Of a stretch of 64,000 nt of DNA, positions 62,101 through 64,000 are shown piece by piece. This stretch comes from Isosphaera sp. (lineage in GTDB: Bacteria > Planctomycetota > Planctomycetia > Gemmatales > Gemmataceae), in the NCBI GenBank assembly GCA_013822345.1, contig PNKH01000001.1, positions 113,957 through 177,956 of the forward strand, given 5' to 3'. Within the stretch, counting starts at the first letter, position 1, and every line of letters begins with the position of its first letter. The notes beneath the pieces are model-generated. The model was not told the DNA's origin and searched no databases. It saw only the letters and a program-made list of their open reading frames with translations. A program made the position numbers and the translations under genes.

Positions 62101-62265
62101 GGCGACGAGCTGCACCTCGAAGCCCGCGGGCACGGCGAACGCCTTCCGCTCGTCGGCCGGGGCGAGCGGGCCGGTCGGGGCGACGAGGTTCGGCGGGAGC
62201 TGCTTCGGCTGGGCGGCCGCGGGGCCGGCGAGCAGGAGCAGGACGAGGGGCGCGGGGGAACGCAT
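59167..62265 (-). CDS. PVC-type heme-binding protein (beta-propeller, HEAT, cytochrome c)
   Basis: 1032 residues with a signal peptide (VLLLLAGPAAAQ). The N-terminal about 400 residues form a propeller of the membrane-bound-dehydrogenase type (RKAFAVPAGFEVQLVASEPDIQKPMQMAWDAKGRLWV, then DGWVYACHGFKNES and PDGALYVADFYNKIIGHYEVPL). A helical HEAT-like part follows. The C-terminus is a cytochrome c domain with CAACH near residue 908 and the ending EFAHLAAYLLSQRPK. A stretch SEPEASATVG near residue 395 is encoded by a fragment of the GAGCCGGAAGCG repeat. Family members are probably electron-transferring sugar dehydrogenases, but the reaction is unknown. Confidence 0.88.
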   Translation of the reverse strand: MRSPAPLVLLLLAGPAAAQPKQLPPNLVAPTGPLAPADERKAFAVPAGFEVQLVASEPDIQKPMQMAWDAKGRLWVTTSYHYPFAAEPGKATDKLFVLSDFDPATGKARKVQTFTSDLNIPIGVLPLPDCKSVIVSSVGEIRKYTDADADGKADGPPEVLFTGFGSVDTHGMTNSFTLMPDGWVYACHGFKNESTVKGKDGHEVKMQSGHTFRFRPDGSRIEVYTRGQVNPFGMAVDPWFNLYTADCHSKPVTQLIPGAYYDSFGKPHDGLGFGPHVTKHDHGSTGLCGVTWYDADHFPKDYCGCVFVGNVVTNRINFDRIEWRGASPVAKELPDFLTSTDRWFRPVDLKLGPDGALYVADFYNKIIGHYEVPLTYPGRDKDRGRLWRVVWKGKSEPEASATVGPKFAYTDLTTAKPAALDELLGHPNLAVRLAATNQAIHRAEDMRARDEPSDVYAAHRLWVDEVRAWGQKGHSAKRADHAGRPLVQSHAYRVDRATDEWERGGRDPADRVVQKLAAADPHVARAVAEFVAGRPRAAYAPALVDLLKAVGPDDTHLRHAARIALRNCLRDDAKAWPPFEDAEKLREGFDPIYAEVAVAIPSGRAAAYLLSQLAAKTLAPDRSPAAAEHAVRYGDGRTRVEIVLALTKPGRDPFQPEALLAALRGLSAAGDRLTGPLAMDALNAAEAEITACGEFESLPTAAEAKRMLAAIRVLLAVPGVVTQPADLKPRGNGIARLAQVLLMPKADPDLRVASAQVLMRYDQATGRKFGSVTLRDPVTPEAVRNGILVSFAASDNREARLDARDALKDAPYRLAVTVGTALAGTPGGADDLLNAVRIGKAPARLLQEKVILERLRAAKVADLDQQVAVLTKGLPPLDARLADLIKKRAAAFASAKPDVEAGAKLFAKHCAACHRIADQGGKIAPQLDGIGVRGLERLLEDTLDPNRNVDLAFRARVITTKDEKTVTGLMLRVEGEVLVVADGEGKEVRVPTAEIAANRETMLSPMPANFGDVIPEAEFAHLAAYLLSQRPK

Positions 62266-62357
62266 CGGGGAGGGTCTCCGGCGGGGGAGGTGACCCGGAT
62301 TGTACCCGAGGGCCGGGGGGCGTCACAGGGGTGGCGGCCGCCGGGGTTGCGGGGAGG

Positions 62358-62519
62358 CCGCCAGGGGTTGCGCTCCGGCCCGTTCCGGGCCTGCGCTCCA
62401 CCCCCGGCTACCGTCGGTCGTCCCTCCGGGACTACATGCCCGCAGCCGCGGAGCGGCGACCGCGTGTAGCCGGGGGTGGAGGCACCGCCCGCTCCGGGCG
62501 GGGCCGCAACCCCCGGCGG
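62358..62519. repeat. Nested palindromic repeat, copy C
   Basis: Copy 3 of 3, with arms CCGCCAGGGGTTGCG (62358) and CGCAACCCCCGGCGG (to 62519), inner arms CTCCACCCCCGGCTAC and GTAGCCGGGGGTGGAG, and the third hairpin as in copy B. It fills half of the 310-bp divergent gap between the heme protein and peptidase genes; nothing else is seen there. Confidence 0.88.
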
Positions 62520-62575
62520 GCTGGGATGCGGCGGCAAACCCGCTAATGTACCCGTTATCCGATGAGGGCCATTCC

Positions 62576-63760
62576 ATGTTCGACCTGACGGCGGTGCAGG
62601 CGGCGGTCCGCGGGGCCGGGTGCGACGGCTGGCTCCTGTACGACTTCCGCGGGCAGAACGTCCTCGCCCAGCGCGTCGCCGGGCTGGCCGAGAAGAAGCT
62701 CTCCCGCCGCTGGTTCTACTTCGTCCCGGCGAGCGGCGAGCCGCGGAAGCTCGCCCACGCGATCGAGCCGGCCGCCCTCGACCACCTCCCCGGCGCCGCC
62801 AAGACCGTCTACCGCCGGTGGCAGGAACTGGAAGCGGGCGTCGGCGGCCTGGTGGCCGGGGCGAAGCGGGTGGCGATGGAGTACAGCCCGCGGAACGCCA
62901 ACCCGTACATCGGCCGGGTCGACGCCGGCACGGTCGAGCTGGTGAAGTCGTTCGGGTGCGAGGTGGTCGGGTCCGGCGACCTGATCCAGCAGTTCGAGGC
63001 GACGTGGGACGCCGACCAGGAGAAGTCGCACTTCGAGGCGGCGAAGCACTGCCGCGACGCCTACGACGTGGCGTTCGCCTTCATCGCCGACGAGATCCGG
63101 GCGAGGGGGAAGGTGGTCGAGTCGGCCGTGCAGGCGCGGATCCTGAAGCACTTCGCCGACACCGGCATGACCACCTACAGCCCGCCGATCGTGGGCGTCG
63201 GGCCGCACAGCGGCGACCCGCACTTCGACACCAACCCGGCGACCGACCTGCCGGTCGAGCGCGGGTCGTTCGTGCTCATCGACCTGTGGGCGAAGATGAA
63301 CCGCCCGCGGGCGGTGTACGCCGACTACACCCGCGTCGCGTTCGTCGGCGACCGGGTGCCGGAGCCGTACGCGAAGGTGTTCGCGGTGGTGGCGGCGGCC
63401 CGGGACGCGGGCATCCGGCGGGTGAAGGACGCGTTCGCGGCGGGCCGGCCGCTGACCGGGGCGGAGGTCGACGACGCGACCCGCGAGGTGATCGAGAAGG
63501 CCGGGTACGGGGACAAGTTCCCGCACCGGACCGGGCACAACATCGGGCAAGAGGTGCACGGGAACGGGGCGCACGTCGACGGGCTGGAGACGCGCGAGGA
63601 CCGGCACCTGATCCGCCGGACGTGCTTCAGCATCGAGCCGGGGATCTACCTGCCGGAGTTCGGAGCGCGGAGCGAGGTGGACGTATACGTCGACGCGAAC
63701 GGGACGGTCCACGTCACCGGCGGGGAGCCACAGGCCGGGGTGCACCGGATCACCGTTTAG
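62576..63760 (+). CDS. M24-family metallopeptidase (Xaa-Pro dipeptidase-like)
   Basis: 394 residues from the ATG at 62576, preceded by GAGGG. The N-terminal half is the creatinase/prolidase-type domain (WLLYDFRGQNVLAQRV). The C-terminal pita-bread fold has all five metal ligands in order: aspartates in VLIDLWAK and YADYTRVAF, histidine in RTGHNIGQEVHG, and glutamates in SIEPGIY and RSEVDVYVD. It should cleave Xaa-Pro or similar bonds in the cytoplasm. It is convergent with the RarD-like gene, whose end overlaps its stop by 11 bases. Confidence 0.9.
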   Translation: MFDLTAVQAAVRGAGCDGWLLYDFRGQNVLAQRVAGLAEKKLSRRWFYFVPASGEPRKLAHAIEPAALDHLPGAAKTVYRRWQELEAGVGGLVAGAKRVAMEYSPRNANPYIGRVDAGTVELVKSFGCEVVGSGDLIQQFEATWDADQEKSHFEAAKHCRDAYDVAFAFIADEIRARGKVVESAVQARILKHFADTGMTTYSPPIVGVGPHSGDPHFDTNPATDLPVERGSFVLIDLWAKMNRPRAVYADYTRVAFVGDRVPEPYAKVFAVVAAARDAGIRRVKDAFAAGRPLTGAEVDDATREVIEKAGYGDKFPHRTGHNIGQEVHGNGAHVDGLETREDRHLIRRTCFSIEPGIYLPEFGARSEVDVYVDANGTVHVTGGEPQAGVHRITV

Positions 63761-64000
63761 CCGCGACCCGACAGGGGAGCGCGGGAACCGCGCTCCGCTC
63801 CGCGTCGCGGCTCAACTTCCGCCGCCGCGCCCGCACCTGCCCGGCCGCGTCGGCGACGAAGATCAGCACCGCCGCCCAGACGCACGCGAACGCCCCGACC
63901 GCCCCCGGCGGCAGCGCCTGCCCGAGGACCGTCATCGCCAGGACCAGCTGCGTCGTCGGGGACACGAACTGGATGAAGCTCACCGCCAGCAGCGGCAGCC
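63750..64000 (-). CDS. rarD: RarD-like EamA permease, C-terminal part
   Basis: The frame enters from the right edge, so the N-terminal part is missing. The last two membrane segments are seen: PLLAVSFIQFVSPTTQLVLAMTVLGQ and GAFACVWAAVLIFVADA, which match the final helices of RarD (EamA superfamily). The natural ending would be after RARRRK; the frame continues for about 20 residues through a palindromic terminator-like sequence (63760-63813) and over the end of the M24 gene. The function of RarD (a proposed drug/metabolite exporter) is inferred only from its family. Confidence 0.72.
   Translation of the reverse strand, partial: LPLLAVSFIQFVSPTTQLVLAMTVLGQALPPGAVGAFACVWAAVLIFVADAAGQVRARRRKLSRDAERSAVPALPCRVAAKR
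63760..63813. repeat. Palindrome shared by convergent gene ends
   Basis: AGCCGCGACCCGACAGGGG and the facing CGCGTCGCGGCT, with an internal GGAGCGCGG/CCGCGCTCC stem, lie between the M24 gene and the RarD-like gene and are read through by the latter. It could be a bidirectional terminator. Confidence 0.75.

Overview
The window is about 70% GC and carries gene families typical of the Planctomycetota, most likely a Gemmataceae member. The markers are two TIGR02996 repeat-companion proteins, DUF1501, DUF1559 (prepilin-like), DUF1080, ThuA and TIGR03790 proteins, a very large PVC-type heme protein, several sulfatases, many secreted proteins with Sec, Tat or lipoprotein signals, WD40 propellers, and a plant/chlamydia-type FabI. 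I saw no rRNA, tRNA, CRISPR array, integrase or transposase gene. The assignment rests on gene content and composition; no database search was possible.

Layout. 1-5800: a WD40 protein, two related secreted proteins in tandem, a Tat-exported purple-acid-phosphatase-like enzyme and a second WD40 protein. 5875-11625: glycolate oxidase genes glcD, glcE and glcF, interrupted by an opposite-strand DUF1080 gene and followed by an overlapping HEPN-domain pair. 11588-16440: a tight minus-strand operon of GH5-like hydrolase, TIGR02996/leucine-rich repeat protein, formamidase and ThuA protein. 16572-22712: a cytochrome c'-like protein, an SPL-type radical SAM protein, a propeller lipoprotein, a beta-hydroxyacid dehydrogenase, a sugar isomerase-like TIM barrel and a DedA protein. 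22739-28407: DUF1501, TIGR02996 and two sulfatases, all on the plus strand. 28497-37813: TIGR03790 and an esterase, a primary-type sigma factor, small secreted proteins, Mrp next to DUF971, an orphan VirD4/TraG-like ATPase and an alpha-toroid protein with a CxxCH motif. 37837-49253: a thioredoxin-fold protein, a DegT aminotransferase, a THUMP methyltransferase, a Gemmata-type family protein, an RluA pseudouridine synthase, a ferredoxin, two small zinc-ribbon membrane proteins and sbcDC. 49350-64000: a prepilin, paired small exported paralogues, an AI-2E-family permease, a pectate-lyase-like protein, a HEAT protein, FabI, the 1032-residue heme protein, an M24 peptidase and the end of a RarD-like permease.

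The most striking non-genic feature is a dense population of long, nearly perfect inverted repeats (arms of roughly 20-40 bp). They sit in most larger gaps and in three cases appear inside or as part of coding sequence. One is a 111-bp (37-codon) palindrome inside the leader of a prepilin. A larger 145-165 bp nested palindrome occurs in three copies. Several families recur at unlinked places, which suggests dispersed, possibly mobile, palindromic elements rather than ordinary terminators.

Functionally the window combines polysaccharide and sulfated-glycan breakdown (sulfatases, GH5, pectate-lyase-like, DUF1080, esterase), C2 metabolism (glycolate oxidase) and housekeeping (FabI, sigma factor, SbcCD, RNA modification, Fe-S assembly).
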